Positions 27,203-36,304 of a DNA stretch of 64,000 nt are shown here, piece by piece. The translations under genes and the position numbers were made by a program. Below the pieces are notes generated by a model. The model saw only the letters and a list, made by a program, of their open reading frames with translations, had not been told where the DNA came from and did no database searches. Position 1 is the stretch's first letter. Every line of letters starts with the position of its first letter. Source of the stretch: Saprospiraceae bacterium (GTDB taxonomy: Bacteria; Bacteroidota; Bacteroidia; Chitinophagales; Saprospiraceae); assembly GCA_016715405.1 (NCBI GenBank), contig JADKAE010000002.1:310001-374000 (forward strand), written 5' to 3'.

Positions 27203-28369
27203 ATGAAGTATCCTATGTCAAAAAAACCTGCCACAGTAGATTACGCCGACGAAGTACGGCTCGTGCAGAGCGGGGATGATTATTTTAATAAATTAACACA
27301 AATCATTGCCGATGCGCAGCACGAATTGCATATCCAGACCTATATTTTTGAAAACGACGATACCGGAAATGGTATAGCTGCAGCGCTCATTAAAGCTGCG
27401 CAGCGTGGTGTAAAAATATTCGTATTGCTCGACAGCTATGGGTCTTCTTCTTTTAAAGACAAAGCGCCTGAATTATTAAAAAACAATATCCGCTTGCGTT
27501 TTTTTGCACCGCTATTTACTTATAAAAATATATACTTTGGAAGAAGGTTACACCACAAAATCATAGTGGCTGACAGCGCTGTAGCGTTGATTGGAGGTAT
27601 CAATATTGCCGATAAATACAAAGGTACGGCTACGGAAAAAGCCTGGCTGGATTATGCGGTATTATTACGTGGCGATGTGTGCAAACAATTACAAAAAATC
27701 TGTACTGATTTTTATTACCACAGCAGGAGTAAAAGAAAATCGAATACCCCCCACCCTACCGAAATAATTAATAAGATACCGGTTAAAATAAACCAGAACG
27801 ATTGGTTGAATTACAAAAATGAGATCTCAATTTCTTATCTGAGATCCATCAATAATGCCAAAACAGAAATAATTATCTTCGGAAGTTATTTTTTGCCGGG
27901 TTATCTATTTCGCCGGGCGCTAAAAAAAGCGTCAAAACGTGGGGTAAACATAAAAATACTCATATCCGGCATTTCTGATGTAACTCTAATAAAATACGCC
28001 ACCCGGTATATGTATTCTTTTTTATTTAAACATAACATCGAAATATACGAGTGGCCGCATTCCGTTATGCACGGAAAAGCGGCAGTAGTAGACGGCCAAT
28101 GGTCGACCGTAGGCTCGTATAATATCAATTGGCTGAGCGCTTATTCGAGTATAGAAATGAATGTGGCAGTACCGGATGCCGCTTTCTCTTCTCAGTTTTC
28201 TTCTCACGTACACGATATCCTGTCCAATAGCCGGAAAATCAGCTACGAGCAATTCCGGATGGAGCAAACCTTTTTGGACAAGGTCAAAAGCTGGTTGGGG
28301 TTCTTTACGGTGAGGGCCTCTATTGTCATCTTGTCGGCATATGTCAACAGAAGGGGGATGGGGGATTGA
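27203..28369 (+). CDS. Phospholipase D-like / cardiolipin synthase family protein
   Basis: Two HKD-type catalytic motifs are present: HHKIIVADSAVALIGGINI near residue 115 and MHGKAAVVDGQWSTVGSYN near residue 290. These are the hallmark of PLD-superfamily phosphatidyl transferases such as cardiolipin synthase. There is no strong N-terminal membrane anchor, unlike ClsA. ATG at 27203 is chosen from its distance to the promoter; ATG at 27215 is also possible. The gene is visibly richer in A and T than its neighbours, which may indicate acquisition. Its last codons and TGA (GGGATGGGGGATTGAG) match the end of the RluA gene and belong to the left edge of repeat family 1. Confidence 0.85.
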   Translation: MKYPMSKKPATVDYADEVRLVQSGDDYFNKLTQIIADAQHELHIQTYIFENDDTGNGIAAALIKAAQRGVKIFVLLDSYGSSSFKDKAPELLKNNIRLRFFAPLFTYKNIYFGRRLHHKIIVADSAVALIGGINIADKYKGTATEKAWLDYAVLLRGDVCKQLQKICTDFYYHSRSKRKSNTPHPTEIINKIPVKINQNDWLNYKNEISISYLRSINNAKTEIIIFGSYFLPGYLFRRALKKASKRGVNIKILISGISDVTLIKYATRYMYSFLFKHNIEIYEWPHSVMHGKAAVVDGQWSTVGSYNINWLSAYSSIEMNVAVPDAAFSSQFSSHVHDILSNSRKISYEQFRMEQTFLDKVKSWLGFFTVRASIVILSAYVNRRGMGD

Positions 28370-28503
28370 GTTGTCTGTTGTCGGTTCTCGGTTCTCTGTT
28401 ATCCGTTCCTTATCTTTGCCAATTATACTTTAACAGAGAACAGAGAACAGAGAACAGAGAACAGAGAACAGAGAACAGAGAACAGAGAACAGAGAACAGA
28501 GAA
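28370..28503 (+). repeat. Promoter-bearing inverted heptamer array (family 1, copy 2)
   Basis: The left arm has five GTT[GCA]TCN units from 28370. The core TATCTTTG at 28411-28418 is inside a stretch identical to copy 1. The right arm has ten perfect AACAGAG units, 28432-28501, ending two bases before the TTA complement of the tlpA-like stop codon. It lies between convergent genes, so its promoter would read antisense into the thioredoxin gene. Confidence 0.9.
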
Positions 28504-29001
28504 TTACTTCCCCGCCACCGCTTTGATCTTCTCCTCCAATTCGAACTCATTGCCGGGTACGTAGCCGGAGTGCTCGTAAACGATATTGCCGGAGGCGTCG
28601 ACCAGGAAAGTCTGGGGGATAGCCTGGAAATTCATTGCCGTCTTCAGCGCCTGGTTGGCATCGGCGAGGATGGTGTATTCCCAGCCTTTGGATTCCACCA
28701 GGGGGCCTACCTTAGCCAGGGCGCGCTGGGTATCGATCGTAACGGCGAGGAATTGCACGTTGTACTTCTCCTGCCATTCGGGGTAAAGTTCCATCACATT
28801 GTCGAGTTCGAGCTGGCAGGGCTTGCACCAGGTAGCCCAGAAGCTGATCACCGTGATCTTGCCGTTTTGGGTATAATCCTGGATGTTTACGCTTTTGCCG
28901 TCGAGGGTTTTTACCTCTACGGCCGGCACGCCTTTTTGGGCGAAAGCCGTAAGAGCAAAAAGACTCATCAAAAGGGTAACTACGGTAAATTTTGTGCGCA
29001 T
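28504..29001 (-). CDS. TlpA-like thiol-disulfide oxidoreductase
   Basis: The 165-residue exported thioredoxin-fold protein has a signal peptide (MRTKFTVVTLLMSLFALTAFA) and the redox motif WCKPC within FWATWCKPC. The cis-Pro region is seen in QAIPQTFLVDASGNIV. It would reduce or oxidise disulfides in the periplasm. It is divergent from a DUF6029/Omp28 pair, and Omp28-related proteins also carry a CxxC, so a shared redox role is possible. The gene is intact. Confidence 0.92.
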   Translation of the reverse strand: MRTKFTVVTLLMSLFALTAFAQKGVPAVEVKTLDGKSVNIQDYTQNGKITVISFWATWCKPCQLELDNVMELYPEWQEKYNVQFLAVTIDTQRALAKVGPLVESKGWEYTILADANQALKTAMNFQAIPQTFLVDASGNIVYEHSGYVPGNEFELEEKIKAVAGK

Positions 29002-29093
29002 CGCCTTTTACGGTTTGTATGATGAATAAAAGATGTTTGCTGAAAGACTATTTTTGCAAATATCATCTGTGATTTGACCAAAATACGCGAAAA

Positions 29094-29123
29094 TTGCCTT
29101 TACTGAGGCTATACGTATCTTTG
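29094..29123 (+). promoter_or_regulatory. Strong consensus promoter of the DUF6029/Omp28 operon
   Basis: TTG at 29094-29096, 19 bases, TATCTTTG at 29116-29123: a perfect Bacteroidota housekeeping promoter. It leaves a leader of about 140 bases before the ATG at 29271. Confidence 0.8.
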
Positions 29124-29130
29124 TAGACTA

Positions 29131-29270
29131 AAGTTTTATCTATCGGTCACCTTTAACCCGACGGTAACACTGTTCTCTGTCGCTGAGAAAGGCGAAGTTT
29201 AACCTGAAAAATGCGCCGAAGCTCAACGACTCAGTAACACTTGCCGGCGAGGCAAAATAAACGATTTTCG
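29131..29270 (+). other. Long, potentially structured 5' leader
   Basis: CTGAG (29183-29187) can pair with CTCAG (29230-29234), enclosing GGCG (29191-29194) paired with CGCC (29214-29217). An alternative hairpin TTCTC/GAGAA (29173-29189) uses the same bases as the outer stem, and TGCC/GGCA (29242-29254) lies close to the start codon. Two exclusive folds fit a switch-like leader, but I do not recognise a known riboswitch. Confidence 0.3.
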
Positions 29271-30961
29271 ATGAAAAACCACTTACTACTTGTCTGTGCG
29301 ATTTGCTTAACGTGCTTTTGTCAGTTGGCGTACAGCCAGGAGCAAGAACCCAGCGGCGGGCGCATCTCGGGGAGCCTCGAAGGCAACGCCAATTTTTTCA
29401 TGCGCGACTCACTGATCGGCGCGGCCAATACGCCGCAATACGATCGCCAGCTCTACGGCGCCGACGCCTGGATGAACCTGCAATACAGCAATTGGGGCTT
29501 CGATTTCGGCCTCCGCTTCGACTTATTTAACAACTCCAACCTGCTCAATCCCACCAGCTCGTATACCGACCAGGGCATCGGCAACTGGTTTGTGCGCAAG
29601 CGAATCAACAAGCTCGGCATTACGGTGGGTTATATGTACGACCAAATAGGCAGCGGTATCATCTTCCGCGCTTTTGAGGAGCGCCCCCTGCTCATCGACA
29701 ACGCGCTGGTGGGCTTGCGGCTTACCTACGATATCGCGCCCAACTGGGTGATAAAAGGCTTCACAGGCCGCCAAAAGCAGCAATTCGACGCCTACCGGTC
29801 GATCATCAAAGGGTTTAGCCTGGAGGGCTTCGTCACCGGCGACTCCACCTCTACCTGGTCGCTGGCGCCGGGTATCGGCGTCGTCAACCGCACGCTCGAC
29901 GACGCGTCGATGAATTCGCTGGTGGCCACGCTTAATACGTATCCCAAAGAAGATGTTTTTGTACCCAAATACAACAACTACGCCTTTTCGGCATATAATA
30001 CCCTGCACGCCGGGCCTTTCTCATGGTACGTGGAGGGCGCCTACAAAACCAAAGACGCTATCAACGATCCCCTCGGCGTGATTGTGCGCGATTCAGTAGG
30101 CGTGGTGGGCGACAAATTCATCAACCGCCCGGGCTCGGTGCTGTATACCAGTCTGAGCTATGCCGCCAAAGGCCTGGGCATCACCCTGGAAGCCAAGCGC
30201 ACCGAAAATTTTAGCTTCCGCACCCGCCCGCAAGAGCAACTCAACCGCGGACTGGTCAACTTCCTGCCGCCGATGACCCGCGTGAATACTTACCGCCTCA
30301 CCGCCCGCTATAACGCCGCCACGCAGGAACTCGGCGAGCTGGCCTTCCAGGCCGACGCGCGTTATTCCCCCAACAAAAAGTGGAGCTTTAACGTCAATTA
30401 CTCCTTCATCAACCGCCTCGACAGCGTGAAGCTCTACCGCGAATTGTTTACCGAAATCACCTACAAATACGAACGCAAGTGGACGCTGACCGGCGGGGTG
30501 CAAATCCAGAATTATAACCAGGAGATCTATGAATTTAAACCAGAGGTTCCTATCGTAGAGACCTTGATTCCTTATCTCGACTTTTTATACAAAATAGACC
30601 GCAAAAGTCGGTGCGCTTCGAAGCCCAATACATGTTCATCGGCGACGACGCCAAGGCCGGCGCCAAGCAGGACTACGGCGACTGGGCTTTTGCGCTCATC
30701 GAGTTTAACATTGCCCCCAACTGGACCTTCACCGCTGCCGACATGTACAACGTCAGCCCCGGCAAAAATTCGCCCAAAGACAGCAACGGCGACGGCTTAT
30801 CGCTCCACTATCCGCGTTTTGATGTTTTTTACACCATAAAATCCAGCCGTTTTTCACTCAGCTATGTCAAGCAGGTGGAAGGCGTGGTCTGCACCGGCGG
30901 CATCTGCCGTTTGGAGCCGGCCTTCAGCGGGGTAAAATTTACGGTTAACACTACCTTCTAA
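29271..30961 (+). CDS. DUF6029-like outer-membrane protein (one frameshift)
   Basis: A signal peptide (MKNHLLLVCAICLTCFCQLAYS) leads into a 560-residue protein rich in alternating aromatic and polar strands, consistent with a beta-barrel. Features include LEGNANFFMRDSLIG, WMNLQYSNWGFDFGLRFD and a C-terminal KFTVNTTF ending in Phe. The frames before and after 30603-30606 join if one A is added, continuing into KSVRFEAQYMFIGDD. The family assignment rests on overall pattern and on the following Omp28-like gene, its usual neighbour in Bacteroidota. Function is not established. Confidence 0.75.
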
Positions 30962-30971
30962 ATCTAAAGCT

Positions 30972-31813
30972 ATGAAGCAAGTCCTTTTCTCCCTGGTTAT
31001 TGGCGCTTTTTGCTGAGCGCTTGCGAAGAAGTCCCGCCGGTGATCAACCCCATTATGGGCGGCAACCCCGATGACAGCTCTTCTGTTGAAAATCAACAAC
31101 GCCAGGTATTGATCGAAGAATTTACGGGCGTGCGCTGCGTCAATTGCCCTGCCGGCACACAGGCTATCCAAAGCTTACTGGGCATCCACGGCGAACGCCT
31201 GGTGGCCGTATCGATCCATGCCGGCTTCTTTTCACCGCCCTATACCCAGAGCCTCTACGATTTTCGCACACCCCAAGGCAACAGCATACTCAGCTACGTG
31301 GGCGAACCGCTGGGGTTCCCTACGGCAGTCGTAAACCGCAAATTATTTTCCGGCGAGCAAGACCTGCAATTGGGTCAGTCGCAATGGGCGGGTTTTATCA
31401 GTGAAGAACTGGCCGTAGCGCCCAGCGTAAAAATTGCGATTACGCCTGAATTTAATGACGTTACGCGCGTTTTGAAAGCCGATATCGATCTTTTTATTGA
31501 AGAAAATATCACCGAAAGCGACGTGCGTCTCAGCGTGTTGATCACCGAAAACGGCATCGTAGACTACCAACTCACCCCTGAAGGCCTTAAAGCCGACTAT
31601 GTGCACCTGCACGTATTGCGCGGCATGATGACCAACTACGACGGCAATCCGCTCACGGAACCCCTTGTGGACGGCGCGGAGATCAGCCGAAGCTATACCC
31701 TGACACTCCCCGACGGCTGGGTGGCCGATAATTGCCATGTGGTGGCGTTTGTGCACCTCGGCGGTGGTTCGAAGGAGGTGTTGCAGGCACATGAAGTGGG
31801 AATAACGGAGTAA
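30972..31813 (+). CDS. Omp28-related lipoprotein with CxxC thioredoxin-like motif (one frameshift)
   Basis: The protein begins MKQVLFSLVIGAF and, after adding one T to the run at 31007-31011, continues into the lipobox LLSAC, so it is a lipoprotein. FTGVRCVNCPAGT near residue 55 carries the CxxC typical of Omp28-related proteins. The rest has beta-rich segments. It begins 11 bases after the DUF6029 gene, hence one operon. Omp28 family members are outer-membrane associated with unknown function; the CxxC suggests a thiol-based role. Confidence 0.82.
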
Positions 31814-31893
31814 GAGTGTGAGAGTGTGGGAGAGTGAGAGTGTGTGACGTGAAATATCTCTCACTCTCTCCCTCCCACACTCCCACACTCTTT
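31814..31893. repeat. Inverted GA/CT-rich array (family 2, locus D) between convergent genes
   Basis: The left arm starts at the Omp28 stop (AGAGTGTGAGAGTGTGGGAG) and the right arm (CTCTCCCTCCCACACTCCC) runs to the stop of the minus-strand gene. The core is TGACGTGAAATATC. The arms are complementary, as in locus A. Confidence 0.8.
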
Positions 31894-32658
31894 TTATTCC
31901 ACCCGTTTCGCCCATACCCATACCTGGAAGCCGTAGGTGCCCAGCCAGAAGGCGAGGGCGGCGAAGGATAGTGCGCTTAGTCCGGCGAAAAGTTTGGCAT
32001 CCTGCATATTGATATTGAACAGGTGGTAGCTCACAAAATCGGTGACCACAAAAACAGTATGAATACAAAACAGCACAAAAAGGATCTGGACGAGCATGCG
32101 CAAGTACAACACCTGCCTGATCTCTTTGGGATGGGTAGTGGTTTTGCGGCGATGTTTGATATAGCGGGCTGCAAAATACAGGTAGGCAAAAAACGTAGTA
32201 AGGTATAGAAACTGCTCGGCGGCCCCAAAAAAGGGATTCAGCGGCTGTCGCCCCAACCCGGCTTTATAAGCCACGGGCATAAAAAACATCACCACAAAAA
32301 ACATCAACTGCCCTATAGGGAGCATAAAGTGTTTCATATCGCTCCAGCGGAATCGGTAGCCTGGATAAAGCGATAATTTTACATAATAGAAAAGCAGCGG
32401 AGGGAAAGCCAATTTATAATAAATAGGCATAAACTTCCAGGCGGGATAGAATTTATAAAAATGGCTGATCACAAACATACTGTCTAGCAAAGTGAGCGCT
32501 ATTGCGACAAGCAGTGTACCATAAAACAAATTGGCGCGTTTGTCGCCTGATTTTTTTATAAAAAACAAAAAACTCATGCCCAGGCATTGCAATACCCCAG
32601 CTGTAATGAGCAGCAGCAGCAGGTAGAAAAAAATGCTATGCGGTTCCTGGCCGGGCAT
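31894..32658 (-). CDS. Seven-helix membrane protein, function unknown
   Basis: The 254-residue protein has about seven hydrophobic helices and little else. The layout resembles the N-terminal 7TM half of Bacteroidota 7TM-AraC regulators, but no helix-turn-helix follows the last helix. It starts nine bases after the kynurenine monooxygenase stop, so the two are probably cotranscribed. I do not assign a function. Confidence 0.7.
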   Translation of the reverse strand: MPGQEPHSIFFYLLLLLITAGVLQCLGMSFLFFIKKSGDKRANLFYGTLLVAIALTLLDSMFVISHFYKFYPAWKFMPIYYKLAFPPLLFYYVKLSLYPGYRFRWSDMKHFMLPIGQLMFFVVMFFMPVAYKAGLGRQPLNPFFGAAEQFLYLTTFFAYLYFAARYIKHRRKTTTHPKEIRQVLYLRMLVQILFVLFCIHTVFVVTDFVSYHLFNINMQDAKLFAGLSALSFAALAFWLGTYGFQVWVWAKRVE

Positions 32659-32667
32659 AAAGCGTTT

Positions 32668-34037
32668 TTAATTTGGGAATTCCTTCCGCCAGGCGTGAAA
32701 GATGGCATCCACGGAGGGGTTATCTTCCCAACTGTCGGCAATATCGTCGATGGCCAGGATGCGGTCGAAAAGGACATCCTGGGCCTTGCCTTCGGCCAGG
32801 GCCCTGCTATAGGGCACATGGCTAAAGCTCACCATAGTATACATGGGAATAAACTGGTCGGGATATTTTTCGTGTAAATGGGCGGTAATTTGCTTGCGCA
32901 ATAAAAAGTCGGGGTCGGCCACCAGGTCGCGCATTTCTATAAAATTATTGAGGGCGAGGTCGGCAATGGCATTGGCATCGGCAGCCCTGCTCGAACTAAA
33001 CTCGGGCAAGATGCGGTTCCAGTCTTCGCCGTAGTGGTCGGCCATTTCATCCAAAATGGTGCAATCTTCGAAGCCGGCGTTCATACCCTGGCCGAAAAAC
33101 GGCACGATGGCGTGGGCGGCGTCGCCCAGCAAGAGCGTGCGCCCTGCTACTTCCCAGGGGGTACAACGCACCGTAACCAGTGCGGAGGTGGGGTTATGAT
33201 GAAAATCTTCGAGCAGCGTGGGCATCAGGGGAATGGCATCGGGAAAATTGCGCTCAAAAAAGCGCATCACCTCGTCATCCGTATTCAAGCTTGGTCAAAA
33301 GCGTCTTCGCCGCCTTCAAAAGGCAAAAACAGCGTACAGGTAAAACTGCCGTCAGCATTGGGCAGGGCGATCAGCATAAAGTTGTGGCGCGGCCAGATAT
33401 GCAGTGCATTGAGGTTGGGCATCGCATGGCGACCGTCGTCGGTAGCGGGTATCGTGAGTTCTTTGTAGCCGTAATCGAGAAAAGACTGCGAGTAGTTGAA
33501 TCGGGGTCGTTTGAGCATACTATTGCGCACAGCGGAAAAGGCGCCGTCGGTGCCGAAGATAAGCGGCGCCTGCATCTGAATGCGATCGCCGGTAGGGATA
33601 TGCTCGAATGCCGCGATATTGTTGTCGAGGTCGACGCCGCGGCATTTATGGTCAAAATGAAATTTCACATTTTCAAAACGGTCGGCAATGCGCAGCAATT
33701 CGAGGTTGAGCCCGCCTCTTGATACCGAATAAATAGCTTGTCCGGCCTCGCCATAGGGTTGGAAGGCGAGTTCGCCCGACAAGCTGTGTATCATGCGGCC
33801 GTACATGGGGATGGCAACTTTTCTGATCTTGTCTTCAATACCCGCTTTGCGCACCGCTTTCCAGCCCCGTTCGCTCATAGCGAGGTTGATAGAACGCCCT
33901 CCGCTGTAACCGGCGATGCGCATATCGCTGCGTTGTTCAAAAACCTCGACATCGTAGCCCCGCTTAGCCATAAAAATAGCCCAAAGCGCGCCCACCAAGC
34001 CTCCGCCTGCTACGATTGCTTTTTTATTGGCCGTCAT
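32668..34037 (-). CDS. Kynurenine 3-monooxygenase (one frameshift)
   Basis: This FAD enzyme hydroxylates kynurenine to 3-hydroxykynurenine in tryptophan breakdown and de novo NAD synthesis. The N-terminal dinucleotide-binding motif AGGGLVG is at residues 10-16, followed by GYSGGRSINLAMSERGW, which is characteristic of KMO. The second FAD motif LLGDAAHAIVPFFGQGMNAGFED lies in the C-terminal part. The frames meet at 33287, where adding one T gives FDQALNTDDEV in one frame. About 456 residues in total is normal. No other kynurenine pathway gene is in the window. Confidence 0.92.
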
Positions 34038-34074
34038 GTGTGATTGGTTTAATCAGTTAGGAATCGTGGTTAAC

Positions 34075-34743
34075 TTAAATCATAAATCGCAGGGCAATAA
34101 ATTGGGTGATAAAACCTACGAAATAACCTCCATAGAGGTCGGCAGGTTCGTGTGCCTGCAACAACAGGCGACTGGTGCCCACCAGCCCTGCTATTACCAA
34201 CACCAGCATCAACACGATGTTCATATTGAACTCGTAGGCGCCCAGCCAGGCAGTCTGCAGCGTGAAGGTATCGTAACTAAAAAGCAGCATGGTAATGATG
34301 ACCATGCCCACCAATCCACCCATGCCCACTGCGTGCGCACTGATCTTGCGGAAAATATTGAGGAAAAACGACACAAAAAGCGCGATGACAGCGCCCAGCA
34401 AAAAGGTAGTATACGCTGTGGGAATCAGCGAGTTATGAAGGAAGTTGTAAAAAATCCAAAGATAAAATACACCGGTAATAATATAGGGGCCTATGCGCTC
34501 TTCTTTGTCGCGCATTTCCAGTGTGCTGATCATGCCCAGCATGCGCAACATGACGATAGCTACACCGGGGATGAAAAAGGTAGATAGAAAGATGCGCAAA
34601 AGGAGCAATTTGCCTGCCGCTTCTCCTATGCTGTTTACCCCAAAAAGATAGGGGTTGACCAACAGCAGTAAAGCCATCATATAGGTGGGCATCAACAGCG
34701 GATGAAAGAGAATTGAAATTACTTTCGCAAGCATGCGGAGCAT
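34075..34743 (-). CDS. PAP2-like membrane protein
   Basis: The product has about six hydrophobic helices over 222 residues, beginning MLRMLAKVISILFHP. The C-terminal GTSRLLLQAHEPADLYGGYFVG matches the SR..H....D end of the PAP2 phosphatase signature. The earlier signature block is weak, so lipid phosphatase activity is uncertain. I chose the ATG at 34743 because residues upstream of it do not look like a membrane protein start. Confidence 0.65.
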   Translation of the reverse strand: MLRMLAKVISILFHPLLMPTYMMALLLLVNPYLFGVNSIGEAAGKLLLLRIFLSTFFIPGVAIVMLRMLGMISTLEMRDKEERIGPYIITGVFYLWIFYNFLHNSLIPTAYTTFLLGAVIALFVSFFLNIFRKISAHAVGMGGLVGMVIITMLLFSYDTFTLQTAWLGAYEFNMNIVLMLVLVIAGLVGTSRLLLQAHEPADLYGGYFVGFITQFIALRFMI

Positions 34744-34810
34744 AATAGCCCTTTTTGGTGCAAATTCGACGTGCAATATACGCAAACTTTGCAGACAAGG
34801 TTATCTTTGG

Positions 34811-34968
34811 TGGGGCTGTTCTCTGTTGTCGGTTCTCCGTTCTCCGTTGTCCGTTATCGGTTCATTATCTTTACCAGTTAAACTTAACAGAGAACAGAGA
34901 ACAGAGAACAGAGAACAGAGAACAGAGAACAGAGAACAGAGAACAGAGAACAGAGAACAGAGAACAAC
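34811..34968 (+). repeat. Promoter-bearing inverted heptamer array (family 1, copy 3)
   Basis: Six left-arm GTT[GCA]TCN units from 34818, a core with TATCTTTA at 34866-34873 (last base changed) and CCAGTTAAACTTAACAG, then eleven AACAGAG units (34886-34962), AACAAC and the mscS-like ATG at 34969. As in copy 1 the array is the entire leader of the downstream gene. A second TATCTTTG at 34802-34809 lies just before the left arm. Confidence 0.9.
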
Positions 34969-36304
34969 ATGACCATCCCAGAATTCTTACAAACCGAAAT
35001 ATTTTACTTCGGCGACCTGGTCGTCACGGCAGGCAATGCCGTGGCGGGTGGACTTACCATGATAGCCATATTGGTAGCCGGATATTGGCTGATCGTGCGC
35101 GTACTGCCTCGTTTCTTCAAGCGGTCACGCGTAGATGCCGCCGACCGTCGCCGCATCAGGCGTTCGGCGTTGTTGGCCTTGTTTTTTCTGATCGCCCTGG
35201 CCGTCATGCGCAGTTCGGGTATAAACCCCGAGTTGTGGCGAATCGGCGAGCGCGTGCTGCGATTGTCGCTGGTGGCCGAAGTGTTGTTTATATTGCAACT
35301 GGCTCGGCTGCTCGATACCATCATCGAACTCGTACTGGCGCGTAAATACTCGCGGCGGCATCGCGAAGACGGCCTGGCGCCGGCTCGAAACGCCAACGTA
35401 GCAAGACCGTTGCTATATACCCTGGCCTTGTTGTCGCTCATTCAGCAATTGGGGCTTCAACTACACGCTTTTCACGTTTAAAAGCGGTGACAATCTGGTC
35501 GATTTTAAGTTGTCGAAAATTATCGTAGCCGTAGCCGTCGTATTTGGCGCACGCCTTTTTTATTGGGTACTCACCCAACTGGCACTGCATACTTACTACC
35601 GCCGTCACCGCATCAACGAAGGATCGCGATATGCGGCCAACCGGCTCCTGGCCTATTTTATATATACCGTTGCCGGACTTATGGCCATCGAAATGCTGGG
35701 CGTGCGCCTTACCGTGATATGGGGAGGCGCCGCAGCCTTGCTGGTAGGCATCGGACTGGGCTTGCAACAGACGTTCAACGACCTCATCTGCGGTATCATT
35801 CTCCTCTTCGAACGCACGGTAGAAGTAGGCGACGTGGTGGAAATGGACGGCATGGTGGGCTCAGTGAGGCAAATCGGGCTGCGCACCTCCATGGTAGAAA
35901 CCCGCGATAATGTAACGGTGATTGTGCCCAACTCAATGCTGATTACCGAAAAGGTGATCAACTGGAGCCATTTTGACGACAAGGCGCGATATACGTTGCA
36001 AGTGGGCGTAGCTTACAATTCCGACCCCCAACTCGTAAAACAGTTGCTGCTGGAGGCCGTTTCAAACCACGATACGGTGCTTGCCCAACCTGCACCGATC
36101 GTACGGCTGGTCAATTTCGGCGATTCTTCGCTCGATTTCGAGGCGCTTTTCTGGACAAAAGACCTGTTGGAAATCGAAAATATCAGAAGCGATATCCGCT
36201 TTGAAATCGAACGCCTTTTCCGTGAGAACAATATTGTCATACCTTATCCGCAGCGGGATGTATGGGTAAAGGAAATGCCGCCGATACCTCCTTACGATAA
36301 GTAA
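34969..36304 (+). CDS. MscS-family mechanosensitive channel (one frameshift)
   Basis: The protein has several N-terminal TM helices, then the pore-lining TM3-like segment GGAAALLVGIGLGLQQTFND, and a soluble beta domain with GDVVEMDGMVGSV and VPNSMLITEKVINWS. These are core MscS signatures. It would open under osmotic downshock at the inner membrane. Removing one G from the run at 35451-35454 joins both frames (LGFNYTLFTFKSGD). About 445 residues in total. Its last 68 bases overlap the convergent acyltransferase gene. Confidence 0.9.

Noticed and set aside
28432..28501. AACAGAG arrays as a CRISPR or as coding repeats
   Set aside because: There are no spacers between units. The heptamer translates to the same seven-residue pattern in any frame (EQRTENR type), so open frames over the arrays at 22142, 28366, 34733 and 55233 are by-products of the repeat.
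29131..29270. A known riboswitch (TPP, cobalamin, SAM) in the leader
   Set aside because: The conserved cores of these classes are absent and the downstream genes do not fit such ligands.
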